Shown here: in pieces, positions 16,427 to 24,926 of the stretch | Numbering within the stretch: position 1 is the stretch's first letter | How the letters are laid out: each line of letters opens with the position of its first letter | From: Falsiroseomonas sp051433195 | Lineage (GTDB): Bacteria > Pseudomonadota > Alphaproteobacteria > Acetobacterales > Acetobacteraceae | NCBI RefSeq assembly: GCF_051433195.1 | Contig: NZ_JBHMFT010000002.1 | Span: forward strand, 248,001-312,000 | Length of the DNA stretch: 64,000 nt | Reading direction: 5' to 3' | The notes under the pieces: generated by a model | The model's input: only the letters and a program-made list of their open reading frames with translations | Database searches by the model: none | Told to the model about the DNA's origin: nothing | Position numbers and translations under genes: made by a program

Positions 16427-16455
16427 TATCTACCCAGCAAGCTTCCGCCCCGCAA
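16427..16455 (-). promoter_or_regulatory. Promoter of tRNA-Ser
   Basis: On the minus strand, TTGCGG (-35) and TAGATA (-10) are separated by exactly 17 bp, and the -10 ends 14 bp before the tRNA 5' end. Confidence 0.6.
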
Positions 16456-16554
16456 CCCCGCCATCGCCGTGTCCTGCGGAATTGGTCATGGTTGCCATCG
16501 GGCAGGCCCGTGGCCCATAGCCTGGGCACCGATCTGGCCGAGGGGCACGCCGCC

Positions 16555-16875
16555 ATGGACAAGGAAGAGTTGACTCGCTGGGCGCTGGCGAATGGCTGGC
16601 AGATGCTGGCTGGCCATCCCAGCCTGACCAAGCCGCGCGCGCCGAAGGAGGCGATCGTGCGCCTGGTGCTGAAGGCCACGGTCGTGCATGTCGAGGTCAA
16701 GAAGCCGGCCGGAAAGTGGGAGAAAATGACCGGCGCCGCCTATGGCGACATCCATCCGGACCCCGACACTGGCCTGCCCATCGGCCTCGGCCTCGACAGC
16801 ATCACCGGCTTCACCATGCTGATGCAGGACAACCGGGACCGCATGGTCTTCGCGAAGATGACCGGCCCCAGCTGA
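16555..16875 (+). CDS. Conserved hypothetical protein
   Basis: This encodes 106 residues from ATG 16555, chosen because GAGGGG lies nine bases upstream. It begins 'MDKEELTRWALANGWQ' and contains 'RAPKEAIVRLVLKATVV' and 'MTGAAYGDIHPDPDTGLP'. No family name can be given. It looks soluble and cytosolic. It is the first chromosomal gene right of the tRNA and reads toward the DUF3126 gene. Confidence 0.6.
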   Translation: MDKEELTRWALANGWQMLAGHPSLTKPRAPKEAIVRLVLKATVVHVEVKKPAGKWEKMTGAAYGDIHPDPDTGLPIGLGLDSITGFTMLMQDNRDRMVFAKMTGPS

Positions 16876-16962
16876 ACCCCACCGCCGCGACCTTGCCGCC
16901 TCGACCTCGCCGCCTGGGCGGTGCATAGGGGCGCCACTGATCCTGATCGGAGTTCAAGACGG

Positions 16963-17211
16963 ATGAAGCCATCCGACATCGCGCGCGTCCAGGCCTATCT
17001 GCGCCGCCTCCTCGGCACGGACCGCATCACCCTGCTCGCGCCGCAGCGCCCCGGCCTTTCGGTCGAGGTCTCGGTGCAGGACGAGGTGATCGGCACCGTG
17101 CATCGCGACGACGAGGAGGGGGAGGTGTCCTACTCCGTCATGCTGACGGTGCTCGAGGAAGACCTGCCGCCCGCCTCGCCCGCGGCCCCGCCGGCGCGCG
17201 GACGGCGCTGA
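16963..17211 (+). CDS. DUF3126 family protein
   Basis: This encodes 82 residues from ATG 16963. It matches DUF3126 of alphaproteobacteria: 'MKPSDIARVQAYLRRLLG', 'EVSVQDEVIGTVHRDDEEGE' and a beta-rich middle. The C-terminal 15 residues are a Pro/Ala tail. These are short cytosolic proteins of unknown function. It ends 3 bp before the convergent next gene. Confidence 0.8.
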   Translation: MKPSDIARVQAYLRRLLGTDRITLLAPQRPGLSVEVSVQDEVIGTVHRDDEEGEVSYSVMLTVLEEDLPPASPAAPPARGRR

Positions 17212-17214
17212 GCC

Positions 17215-17514
17215 TCAGCGCTCCCGCCGATCCGGCACCTGCAGGAACAGGCTCGGCGGCGGCATCGGCTGGCTCTGCCCCAGGCTGGGTGGCACCAACC
17301 CGGTGCCGCAGGCCGGCCGCAGGATACCGCAATCCCAGGCGTGGCGGTCCCGCTGCCCGGTCAGGCTGCCGCCGCGGATGAAGCGGCAGGCGCAGAGCTT
17401 GCCGGACAGGCACGCCACGGTCCCCTCCCGCACCGGCGTGCAGGCAGGAGGCGCCTGGGCCGGTGCCGGCGTGGCAAGGCCGCAAAGCAGCAGGATGAGC
17501 GGGATGCGGTGCAT
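17215..17514 (-). CDS. Small exported cysteine-rich protein
   Basis: This encodes 99 residues from ATG 17514. A signal peptide covers about the first 20 residues ('IPLILLLCGLATPAPAQA'). The mature part has six cysteines in about 55 residues ('PPACTPV', 'VACLSGKLCACRF', 'WDCGILRPACG'), likely disulfide-bonded in the periplasm, then a Pro-rich tail. No family is recognised. It lies downstream of the DsbD-like gene on the same strand, a plausible supplier of its disulfide chemistry. Confidence 0.6.
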   Translation of the reverse strand: MHRIPLILLLCGLATPAPAQAPPACTPVREGTVACLSGKLCACRFIRGGSLTGQRDRHAWDCGILRPACGTGLVPPSLGQSQPMPPPSLFLQVPDRRER

Positions 17515-17538
17515 CCCCAAAGGCTGCGCCGGGGCGGC

Positions 17539-19602
17539 TTAACCCAGGCTTAGCGCCGCGAGGACCTGCCCCTCGGTCAGGATCTGCGGCAGCACCACCG
17601 GCTCGGCAGCGCCCGGCGCCCAGAACAGGTACAGCGGCACGCCATCCCGCCCATGGGCACGCAGCATGGCGCCGATGGCCGGGTCGCCGCGCGTCCAGTC
17701 GGCCTTCAGGTAGGCGATGCCGCGGTCCGCGAAGGCCCGCTGCACCGCGTCGGCCCGCAGCGCCACGCGGTCGTTCACCTGGCAGGTGATGCACCAGGCG
17801 GCGGTGGCGTTGACGAAGACGGGGCGGCCGGCGGCGCGCAGTTCGGCGACGCGCGCCTCGGACCAGGCCTCCGCGCCCGGCTCGGCGGCCGCGGCGGCCG
17901 GTGCCGTCGCCAGCTGCGGCAGCAGCGCCAGCGCCACCAGCACGGCCAGGCCCGTCGCCGCCACGCCGGCCAGGCGCGGGCCACCGGCGCGCTGCACCAG
18001 CCCGAGGCCCCAGAGCCCCGCCGCCAGCACGACCGCCCCGGCCAGGCCGAACAGCACGCCATCGGGACCAGCCTGCAGGGCCAGCACCCAGATCAGCCAG
18101 GCGGCGGTCGCATACATCGGGAAGGCCAGCGCCTGGCGCAGCCGTTCCATCCAGGCGCCCGGCCGTGGCAGCGCCCGCGCCAGCCCCGGCGCCAGGCCGA
18201 GCAGCGCATAGGGCGCCGCCAGCCCCACACCCAGCGCCAGGAACACCGCCATGGTGGCGGCCGGCGGCATCACCAGCGCGGCACCCAGCGCCGCCGCCAT
18301 GAAGGGCGCGGTGCAGGGCGTCGCCAGCAGCACCGCCAGCCCGCCGGTGGCGAAGGCACCGAGCGGCCCGCCGCGCCCCGCGACGGCCTGCCCGGCGCCC
18401 ACGGTGCGACCGAATGCAAAGACGCCCGAAAGGTTCAGGCCGACCGCCAGTACCAGCCATGCCATGCCGGCAACGAAGGCCGGCTGGGTGAACTGGAAGC
18501 CCCAGCCCGCCGCCACGCCGGCCGCGCGCAGCGCCACCAGCAGCCCGCCGATGGCGGCGAAGCTGACCAGCACCCCGGCGGTGTAGGCCGCCGCATGCAA
18601 CCGGATCTCGCCGCGCCCCGCGCCGCCGAGGCGTGCCAGCGCCATCGCCTTCATCGCCAGCACCGGGAAGACGCAGGGCATCAGGTTGAGGATCAGGCCA
18701 CCTGCCAGCGCCAGCAGCACGGCCTGCCAAAGCGTCGTGGTGGCGCCGTCCGGCGCCTCCGCCGGGCCGGCGACGGCCGCCGAGATATTGAAGGCCGCCT
18801 GCTGCCCGCCGCCATCGCGCAGCACCAGGGTGCCCTCCAGGGCGGCGGGCGCCACGTCGGGCAGCAGGGTCAGGCCAAGGCTCAGCGTGCCGTCGCGCAG
18901 CGTCAGGGGCTGCGGCGCGGTGTTGTCCAGCAGCCCGGGTTCCGCCGGGAAGAAGAACGCCTCCCGCACCGAGGCCGCATCGAGCCCGGTGCCGGCCAGC
19001 GTCAGGCTCGCGCGGCCCGGCCCGGCTCCGGCGCGTGCCGCCCAGGGCAGGGGCCGGGGCAGCCGCGCGTCCAGCGCCTCGAACAGCGGCGCCCCGACCG
19101 GTGACTCGAAACGCGCCGGGGCCACCGGCAGCGTCAGCTCGAAACGGCCTTCCTCGGGGATGCAGACATCGGCGCAGACCAGCCAGGTGGCCTCCGCCCG
19201 CAGCGTCATCAGATCGCCGGGCGCCAGCGTCGCGGGCACGGCGACCGTAACCGGCAGCAGCACCTCCCCGGTGTAGCCGAAATTGACCAGCGGGCCGTAG
19301 GGGATGCGCTCCGGCGCCGGCCAGGCGATCGGCGTCGCCGTGGCGCCCTGCGGCAGGTCCAGCGCCAGTTCCGGCGCCGCCCCGGCATCGCCGGCATTGC
19401 GCCAGTAGCTGTGCCATCCCGGCGCCAGCCGCAGCCGCAGCCCGGCCCGGAAGGTCTCGCCCGGCGCCACCGCGGCGGCATCCGTCACCAGCGTTGCCGT
19501 GGCGCGCGGCGATGCCACGGGCCGGCTTTCATTGGCCCAGGCCGGGATCCAGGCCGGCACGGCGAGGGTCAGCCCGAGGAGCAGGGTCGCGAGGCGCTTC
19601 AT
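17539..19602 (-). CDS. dsbD: DsbD-family thiol:disulfide reductase
   Basis: This encodes 687 residues from ATG 19602; the frame extends upstream but only antisense-like sequence is there. Order: signal peptide; a periplasmic alpha-type domain with 'VCADVCIPEEG'; an eight-helix CcdA-type membrane domain whose redox cysteines sit in 'NLMPCVFPVLAMK' and 'LATPCTAPFMAAALG'; and a C-terminal thioredoxin domain with 'WCITCQ'. The family carries electrons from cytoplasmic thioredoxin across the membrane to periplasmic targets such as disulfide isomerases, cytochrome c maturation proteins or copper-resistance proteins (ScsB type). All three cysteine pairs are visible. DsbD and ScsB subtypes cannot be told apart here. 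Confidence 0.85.
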   Translation of the reverse strand: MKRLATLLLGLTLAVPAWIPAWANESRPVASPRATATLVTDAAAVAPGETFRAGLRLRLAPGWHSYWRNAGDAGAAPELALDLPQGATATPIAWPAPERIPYGPLVNFGYTGEVLLPVTVAVPATLAPGDLMTLRAEATWLVCADVCIPEEGRFELTLPVAPARFESPVGAPLFEALDARLPRPLPWAARAGAGPGRASLTLAGTGLDAASVREAFFFPAEPGLLDNTAPQPLTLRDGTLSLGLTLLPDVAPAALEGTLVLRDGGGQQAAFNISAAVAGPAEAPDGATTTLWQAVLLALAGGLILNLMPCVFPVLAMKAMALARLGGAGRGEIRLHAAAYTAGVLVSFAAIGGLLVALRAAGVAAGWGFQFTQPAFVAGMAWLVLAVGLNLSGVFAFGRTVGAGQAVAGRGGPLGAFATGGLAVLLATPCTAPFMAAALGAALVMPPAATMAVFLALGVGLAAPYALLGLAPGLARALPRPGAWMERLRQALAFPMYATAAWLIWVLALQAGPDGVLFGLAGAVVLAAGLWGLGLVQRAGGPRLAGVAATGLAVLVALALLPQLATAPAAAAAEPGAEAWSEARVAELRAAGRPVFVNATAAWCITCQVNDRVALRADAVQRAFADRGIAYLKADWTRGDPAIGAMLRAHGRDGVPLYLFWAPGAAEPVVLPQILTEGQVLAALSLG

Positions 19603-19630
19603 GCGGCAGATATAGCACGGCCGGCAGGAT

Positions 19631-20473
19631 TTACGCCCCGGTCGGGAGGTGGCCCCGAGGTTGCGGCGAGCCGATCTGTTCGGCGACCTCCAGGATGGTC
19701 TGCGCCACCGCCGCCGGCGTCGCGCCGGCGACAACCCGGCAGGGCTGCCCCGGCGGCGGTGCCGCCTCGGCGGCCGCGACGTCCCGGACGAGGCTCGCCA
19801 GTTCGGCGCGGCAGGCCGACAGGTCCTTGGCGGATTGCCATAGCGGCTCGGCGGGCTCCGATGGCCTGGGCAATCGTCTCCGCAGGTGGCGCGCCAGCCG
19901 CCACAGCCCGGTCCTTGCAGCCGGCACCTTCCACCGGAGCGAGCGCGCGAATCCCGAGCCGACCAGCTCAGCTGCCAGCGGGCCGGACAGGGGGTCCACC
20001 AGCACCAGCCCGGCAACCTCCGAAGGATGCCGGGTCGCGTGCATCTGCGCGATGGGGGCGGCGGTGTCCTGGGCCACCAGCAGCCAGGGCGGTGCCAGGT
20101 GCAGCCCCGCCAGCATCTCCCGCTGGTCGGCGAGATTCGCCCCGGCGGTGCGCGGGCCTTCGGCGCGGGTGCTCCAGTTGTGCCCGGCACGGTCGAAGAC
20201 CAGGATGAGCCAGCCAGGGCCCAGCGCCGCCACCACCTCCGACCAGGCCAGGCTGCCACGCACCAGGCCGCCATCCATGACGATCACCGGCTGCGCCGGA
20301 TCGCGCCGGCGGCCGAGCAGGTTGGCATGCAGCAGCGTCTCGCCGACCTGCACATGCTGGCCCGGCATCGGCAGGCGGCGCCGATCCCGCGCGGCGGCCC
20401 AGCGTTCGATGCCGGCGCCGAGCAGGCCCAGCGCGGCGCCGGCCAGAAGCAGCATCGGCAGCCAGCCGTTCAT
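19631..20473 (-). CDS. Alpha/beta-hydrolase fold protein, atypical nucleophile
   Basis: This encodes about 280 residues from ATG 20473, opening with one membrane segment ('MNGWLPMLLLAGAALGLLGA'). The fold is recognisable: 'PVIVMDGGLVRGSLAWSEVV', 'WLILVFDRAGHNWS', 'HPSEVAGLVLVDPL'. At the nucleophile elbow, where G-x-S-x-G is usual, it reads 'LLVAQDTAAPIAQ', with Asp where Ser is expected, and no late His in a G-x-x-H context is seen. Asp nucleophiles occur in dehalogenases and epoxide hydrolases, but the rest of their active site is not evident. It may be a non-catalytic member. Anchored in the inner membrane. Confidence 0.65.
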   Translation of the reverse strand: MNGWLPMLLLAGAALGLLGAGIERWAAARDRRRLPMPGQHVQVGETLLHANLLGRRRDPAQPVIVMDGGLVRGSLAWSEVVAALGPGWLILVFDRAGHNWSTRAEGPRTAGANLADQREMLAGLHLAPPWLLVAQDTAAPIAQMHATRHPSEVAGLVLVDPLSGPLAAELVGSGFARSLRWKVPAARTGLWRLARHLRRRLPRPSEPAEPLWQSAKDLSACRAELASLVRDVAAAEAAPPPGQPCRVVAGATPAAVAQTILEVAEQIGSPQPRGHLPTGA

Positions 20474-20849
20474 CACACCCCGCACGCCGCCCCAGGGGCG
20501 CGGCAGGTTTCCTGCGGGCAGTCCCGCGCATCCGGCGTGGAGAAGGTGAAGGCCTGGCGCAAGGTTCGATCCCCTGGGGCAAGGTTGCCGCGGAGCCGCG
20601 AAACCAACCCCCGGCAACCTGCGGCGTGACGGCGCATGACGCAACAGGACAAGTTGCAGGCCGAGAGAGATACGGCAAGTCAGCCTTGGGTCGGCCGTTC
20701 TTCTAGGTAGAACGGCGCTTGCGACTGGGGCCGCGGGAGCGTTCCAGGGTCGTTCCTGGTCATGTCGCGGATGGCCCTTGCGGGCGACGCGGCATGTGCC
20801 GGGGCCGGCTTGCTCCCCGGCGAGGGCTTCGCTATACCCCGCGCCTCGC
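20474..20849. other. Intergenic with tRNA-Pro promoter
   Basis: About 375 bp between the divergent hydrolase gene and tRNA-Pro. No coding frame is supported. A tRNA promoter lies at the right end (20810-20838). Confidence 0.5.
20810..20838 (+). promoter_or_regulatory. Promoter of tRNA-Pro
   Basis: TTGCTC (-35) and TATACC (-10) are 17 bp apart, and the -10 ends 11 bp before the tRNA 5' end. Confidence 0.65.
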
Positions 20850-20926
20850 CGGAGTGTAGCTCAGCCTGGTAGAGCACTGTGTTCGGGACGCAGGGGCCGG
20901 AGGTTCGAATCCTCTCACTCCGACCA
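20850..20926 (+). tRNA. tRNA-Pro(CGG)
   Basis: A 77-nt tRNA with encoded CCA. The acceptor is CGGAGTG / CACTCCG, the anticodon loop TTCGGGA gives CGG (reads CCG), and the T-loop is GTTCGAATC. Confidence 0.95.
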
Positions 20927-20943
20927 TCATCGCCGCGGCGCGG

Positions 20944-20978
20944 AAACCCCGTCAGGACCTGGTCCTGGCGGGGTTTTT
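20944..20978 (+). terminator. Terminator of tRNA-Pro
   Basis: A stem of about 14 bp (AACCCCGTCAGGAC / GTCCTGGCGGGGTT, one G-T pair) with a short loop is followed by TTTTT. Confidence 0.8.
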
Positions 20979-21113
20979 CGTTCTGACCGGGTCAACCCCT
21001 CAATATCATTGCGCATAATTAATCATAATGAGCCATCTCGCCCTGTTCCCAAAACGAGATCGTGTGCAATGCTTAAAAAGCACGCAAATATCTGCGGTGC
21101 CTGGGGAATGACC

Positions 21114-21893
21114 ATGAACCGACCCACTCTGCTCGCCGCAGCAGCACTATTCGCGGGCATTATGGCCAATAATGGTGCAGTGCAGGCGCAGACCACGATC
21201 GAAAGCGCCGGGCTGACCATCGCCACCACGCCCGCCGCCACCACCGACTATGTCTTCCGCGGCTTCAGCCAGACCCGTGGCCGCCCCGCGGTGCAGTTGA
21301 CCGTCGATGCGGAACACAGCTCCGGCGTCTATGTCGGCGCCTTCGCCAGCAACGTCACCTTCCCCGGCACCAATGCCCGCCAGGAACTCGACCTGCTGGC
21401 CGGCTACCGCCTTGCCGTGGGCGACCTGAAGCTGGATGTCGGCGCCATCTACTACACCTACCCCGGCTATGACGCGCCGACCGGCGGCTACGAACTGAAC
21501 TTCCTGGAGTTCACACTGCGCGCCTCCTACGAGATCGCGCCGGTGAAGCTGGTGGGCCTCGCCGCCTTCTCGCCGAACTTCACCGGTGAATCCGGCGCCG
21601 GCTACTATGTGGAAGCCGGCTTCGACATGGCACTGGACTTCGGCTTCACCCTCGCCGCCCGTGCCGGCTACCAGTTCATCGAGCGCAACATCGCCCCCGC
21701 GAACGCCACGGACGGCTACTTCGGCGCCCCGGACTACGCCAACGCCTCGCTCACCATTTCGCGGGAGATCTTCGCCGGCTTCACCGGCGCGCTGACGGGC
21801 GTGGTGACCTCGCTCGACCAGGATGCCGACTGCTTCGGCGGGTCCAAGGTGTGCGACAACCGCGTCATCCTGACCTTCAGCCGCGTCTTCTGA
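21114..21893 (+). CDS. TorF-family outer-membrane porin
   Basis: This encodes 259 residues. ATG 21114 is chosen because GGGGA lies at good spacing; ATG 21108 is also possible. A signal peptide runs to about residue 26 ('AAALFAGIMANNGAVQAQ'). The mature protein is a beta-barrel of alternating strands starting 'TTDYVFRGFSQTRGRPAVQ', the entry motif of the TIGR02001/TorF family, and ending with a C-terminal Phe in 'NRVILTFSRVF', as outer-membrane proteins do. Members are putative porins of uncertain substrate. A short AT-rich stretch (about 21000-21035) upstream is the likely promoter region. Confidence 0.85.
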   Translation: MNRPTLLAAAALFAGIMANNGAVQAQTTIESAGLTIATTPAATTDYVFRGFSQTRGRPAVQLTVDAEHSSGVYVGAFASNVTFPGTNARQELDLLAGYRLAVGDLKLDVGAIYYTYPGYDAPTGGYELNFLEFTLRASYEIAPVKLVGLAAFSPNFTGESGAGYYVEAGFDMALDFGFTLAARAGYQFIERNIAPANATDGYFGAPDYANASLTISREIFAGFTGALTGVVTSLDQDADCFGGSKVCDNRVILTFSRVF

Positions 21894-21913
21894 CGCGGCC
21901 GGGCGGCGGGCGC

Positions 21914-22105
21914 TCAGCCGCTGCGCGCCGCCCAGAACATCAGCGACTTGGCCGGGAAGGCCCAGAGGATCCCGGCCGCCGCGAAGTAGACGACCTGCAC
22001 CAGCCAGTGCAGCCCGAGCACATGGTCGGCCAGCGCCACCACGACCATGACATACAGCGTGAAGCCGAGCAGCCCGGCGACCAGGGCGATTGCGATGCGG
22101 GACAT
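21914..22105 (-). CDS. DUF2842 family small membrane protein
   Basis: This encodes 63 residues from ATG 22105. Two hydrophobic helices ('IALVAGLLGFTLYVMVVVAL' and 'VQVVYFAAAGILWAFPA') and the linker 'LGLHWLVQ' match DUF2842, small inner-membrane proteins widespread in alphaproteobacteria with no known role. It is convergent with the porin and divergent from apt. Confidence 0.8.
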   Translation of the reverse strand: MSRIAIALVAGLLGFTLYVMVVVALADHVLGLHWLVQVVYFAAAGILWAFPAKSLMFWAARSG

Positions 22106-22235
22106 GGCTGCGATGTGGCCCGGACCCGCGCATCCGCCAAGCCCCATCCGTTGGCAGTCCGGCGCGAGCGCGCGCGGTTGCGGCGCGGCCACGCCCCGGC
22201 GTAGCGTCCGCCGCACACCAGGAGCCCCCGACCGC

Positions 22236-22799
22236 ATGGCCGAACCCAGCACGCCGCGACAGCCGCTTCAGGCCGATCCCGGCATCGATTTCAAGGACCA
22301 TATCCGCGGCATCCCGGATTTCCCGAAGCCCGGTATCCTGTTCTACGACATCTCCACGCTGCTGCGGCACGGCGCGGCCTGGCGTTCCGCCATGGCGCGG
22401 ATGGCGGAGATGGTGCGGCCGCACAAGCCGGACGTGCTGGCCGGCATCGAGAGCCGCGGCTTCCTGGTGGCGGCGCCGCTGGCGCTGGAACTCGGCCTCG
22501 GCTTCGTCATGCTGCGCAAGCCGCGCAAGCTGCCGGGCCTGACCATCGGCCTGAACTACGCCCTGGAATACGGCACGGACCGCATCGAGATGCAGGCCGA
22601 CGCCGTGCCGAAGGGCAGCCGGGTGGTGGTGCTGGACGACCTTCTGGCCACCGGCGGCACCATGGCGGCCGGCATTTCCCTGCTGCGCCAGGCCGGTGCG
22701 GTGGTGCCGTGCGCGGCAACGCTGGTGGAACTCAGCTTCCTCGGCGGCCGGTCCCGGATCGACGTGCCCTTCGAATCCCTGGTGACCTACGACAACTGA
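22236..22799 (+). CDS. apt: Adenine phosphoribosyltransferase
   Basis: This encodes 187 residues from ATG 22236 with GGAG eleven bases upstream. The enzyme makes AMP from adenine and PRPP in the cytosol (purine salvage). Diagnostic stretches are 'IRGIPDFPKPGILFYDISTLL', 'GIESRGFLVAAPLALELG', 'LRKPRKLPG' and the PRPP loop 'VVVLDDLLATGGTM'. Family length is 170-190. It appears to be a single gene; the next gene starts 75 bp downstream with its own ribosome site. Confidence 0.95.
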   Translation: MAEPSTPRQPLQADPGIDFKDHIRGIPDFPKPGILFYDISTLLRHGAAWRSAMARMAEMVRPHKPDVLAGIESRGFLVAAPLALELGLGFVMLRKPRKLPGLTIGLNYALEYGTDRIEMQADAVPKGSRVVVLDDLLATGGTMAAGISLLRQAGAVVPCAATLVELSFLGGRSRIDVPFESLVTYDN

Positions 22800-22873
22800 G
22801 GGTGCGGTCGCCACGTTTCTGCCCCATTCGCCCGGCTAGTAGTCGGGACGGGCGGCAGAAGGAGGGCGAAGGG

Positions 22874-23926
22874 ATGCAACCTGGAACGCCGACCCGGCGC
22901 GTCCTGGCCGGCCTGCTGGCAAGCGCGGCGCTCGGCCGCGCGCTGCGCCCGGCGCAGGCTGCCGTGCCGGTGCCGGAAGCCGCCACGCTGCTGGCCCCCG
23001 GACCCGAGGGCGGAGCCGTCGCCAGCCTGGCCGGCCGCGCCGCCGGCGCACTGTCGCGTGGCCTCGTGCAGGCGTCGGCGCTGCGCGTTGCAGTGCTGGG
23101 CGGGCCGGATGGCATCACCGCCGCCAACCGCTTCGCCTCCTCCACCGTCCGTGACGGCGCGATGCTGCTGCTGATGCCCGGTGCCGCGGCCCAGGCGCAG
23201 CTGGTGGGCGACCCCCGCGCGCGGTTCGAGCCGCGGCACTGGCCGGCGATCTGCGGCAGCGTGCAGCCCTGCATCCTCGCCGGCCCCGCTGCGAACGGTC
23301 CGCCCCCGGGCGGTCGCAGTGCCACGCCGCTGCGCCTGGCGCTGCCCGGCCCGGCGGCGCCGGAAGCCGCGGCACTGCTGGCGCTCGACCTCGCCGGGCG
23401 CCCGGCCGTGCCGGTGTTCAACCTAGCCGGGGCGCAGGCCGAGGCGGCGATCCGCGACGGTGGCGCGGATGCGCTGGTGCTGTCCGGCCTGACGGCGGAG
23501 GCGCAGGCGGCGGCGCTCGGCCTGGTGCCGTGGTTCGCGTTCGATGCCGCCGGAAGTGCCCGCGACCCGGCCCTGCCCAACGTGCCGACGCTGGGGGAGA
23601 TTCTGGCCGATACGCCGCGGCCCGACCTGCTGGAGGCGGCGCGTGGCGCGGGCGCGGCCCTGCGCGGCCGTGCCGTGCTGGTGCTGCCGGCGTTGACCGC
23701 GGCCGATGTCGTAGCCCTCTGGCGCGCCGCCGCCCGCAGCTGGCCGGAGGAGGCACCCGACGCACCGGAGGCCGGTACGCGCCGCATCGGCGCCGGCCCG
23801 GCGACGACGCTGATGACGACGCTGTGCCCCTCGCCGGAGGCCTCGCTGGCCTACCAGCTCTGGCTGCTGCGCCGGCTGGGCTGGCAGGCGACCACCCGGG
23901 CCAGCGCGGCGGTGCAGCCGGGTTAA
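22874..23926 (+). CDS. Exported protein, degenerate Bug/TctC-like
   Basis: This encodes 350 residues from ATG 22874 behind a purine-rich AGGAGGGCGAAGGG leader. The first 30 residues are an export signal with twin Arg ('TRRVLAGLLASAALGRAL'). The rest resembles the two-lobed Bug solute receptors only in outline ('ANRFASSTVRDGAMLLLMPG', 'PALPNVPTLGEILAD'), and the family's characteristic first loop is not obvious. The protein is extremely Ala-rich. It may be a diverged receptor of a tripartite tricarboxylate-type system; no transporter genes are adjacent. Low confidence in function, good confidence that it is a gene. Confidence 0.6.
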   Translation: MQPGTPTRRVLAGLLASAALGRALRPAQAAVPVPEAATLLAPGPEGGAVASLAGRAAGALSRGLVQASALRVAVLGGPDGITAANRFASSTVRDGAMLLLMPGAAAQAQLVGDPRARFEPRHWPAICGSVQPCILAGPAANGPPPGGRSATPLRLALPGPAAPEAAALLALDLAGRPAVPVFNLAGAQAEAAIRDGGADALVLSGLTAEAQAAALGLVPWFAFDAAGSARDPALPNVPTLGEILADTPRPDLLEAARGAGAALRGRAVLVLPALTAADVVALWRAAARSWPEEAPDAPEAGTRRIGAGPATTLMTTLCPSPEASLAYQLWLLRRLGWQATTRASAAVQPG

Positions 23927-23996
23927 GGCCTTTCCAGGTCCGGCGGACACGCCGGGCAGTCCGGAAAATGCGCCGGCAGGCGTCCCGGCAGCCGGT

Positions 23997-24814
23997 TCAG
24001 AAGCCGTAGCTGATACCGAGGCCGAAGCTGAACTGGTTCTCGTTCCCCTCCCGCCGCACGATCGGGCTGTCCGCCGCGTCGCCGAGCAGGCGGCGATAGC
24101 CGAGCACGCCGACCAGGCCCCAGTTCGGGGTCAGCTCATAGTTCGCCGTCAGGGACAGCGCGACATCCTTGATGCCACCACCGGCGCTGAAGGCCGGCAG
24201 GCCGCTGGCGGCAGCATTGCGCGCATCGATGCCGAAATTCGTCTCGGTGTAGTCGTCGCTGGCATAGGTCGCGACGGCGACCAGGCCCACCCCGAGCCGC
24301 GCCACCGGGCTGAAGCGGTAGCTGCCACCGAAGGTGAACAGCGTGCCGTCATGCGCCGAGGACGCGTCCTGCAGCACCTGCAGCTCGATCGCCGCTTCGT
24401 CGCGCGCGGTCAGCACGCCGCGGAAGGGCAGGCGCAGGAAGGCGCCGGCCTCCACCGCGTCGTCGACCTCATCCAGCCGCTTCACCCGCGCATTGTCGGC
24501 ATCCGAGCGCCCACGCCGGAGCGCCACCACGGGTCCGAATTCGGCGGAGGGCCAGGGCGAGACGTTGACGCGCAACCCGATGCCGCCGCCAAGCGTCGGG
24601 GTTTGACATAGGTGGACCCATAGCTCAGCCGTGCCGCCACCAGGGGGCCGATGGTGCTGTCGTCCGCGCCTTCGTAATCGGGCGCCGAAAGTGCGCCGAG
24701 GCTGAAGAAGCCGGACACCCGCGGCTCGCCCTGGGCGCGCGCCGGCTCGGCCAGGGTGGCCAGGAGCAGGGGCGTCAGGGCGGCGAGCAGGGCCGGTCGA
24801 AGGGCAGGGTGCAT
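23997..24814 (-). pseudogene. MipA/OmpV-family outer-membrane protein, frameshifted
   Basis: The N-terminal part runs from ATG 24814: a signal peptide ending 'EPARAQG', then 'VSGFFSLGALSAPDYEGADDS' and 'ARLSYGSTYVK'. The remainder, from 'TLGGGIGLRVNVSPWPSAEF' to the terminal 'QFSFGLGISYGF', is in another frame. The switch occurs at about 24595-24605, within AAACCCCGA, and is cured by one extra base. Both halves are good MipA/OmpV sequence, so this is either a fresh inactivation or an assembly error. Family members are outer-membrane barrels, some binding MltA or exporting small molecules. An inverted repeat at 24882-24898 may be its operator. Confidence 0.8.
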
Positions 24815-24881
24815 GGGATGGTCAGGCCTTTCAGGGGACGGGAGCCACCGAAAGTTCGACATAAAACTGTCCATCGTCAAG

Positions 24882-24898
24882 ATCGTTATCGTAACGAT
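24882..24898. promoter_or_regulatory. Inverted repeat upstream of mipA-like gene
   Basis: ATCGTTA-TCG-TAACGAT, a perfect 7-bp dyad in an AT-rich stretch 68 bp upstream of the mipA-like start and just downstream of the protease gene. It resembles a TetR- or MarR-type operator; no regulator gene is adjacent. Confidence 0.45.
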
Positions 24899-24926
24899 AT
24901 GTGACGCCCGGCTTCGCGCCGGGCCA

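Noticed and set aside
17138..19417. 759-codon frame within the dsbD-like gene
   Set aside because: Gly/Ala/Arg-rich off-frame shadow on the same strand as dsbD; no motif.
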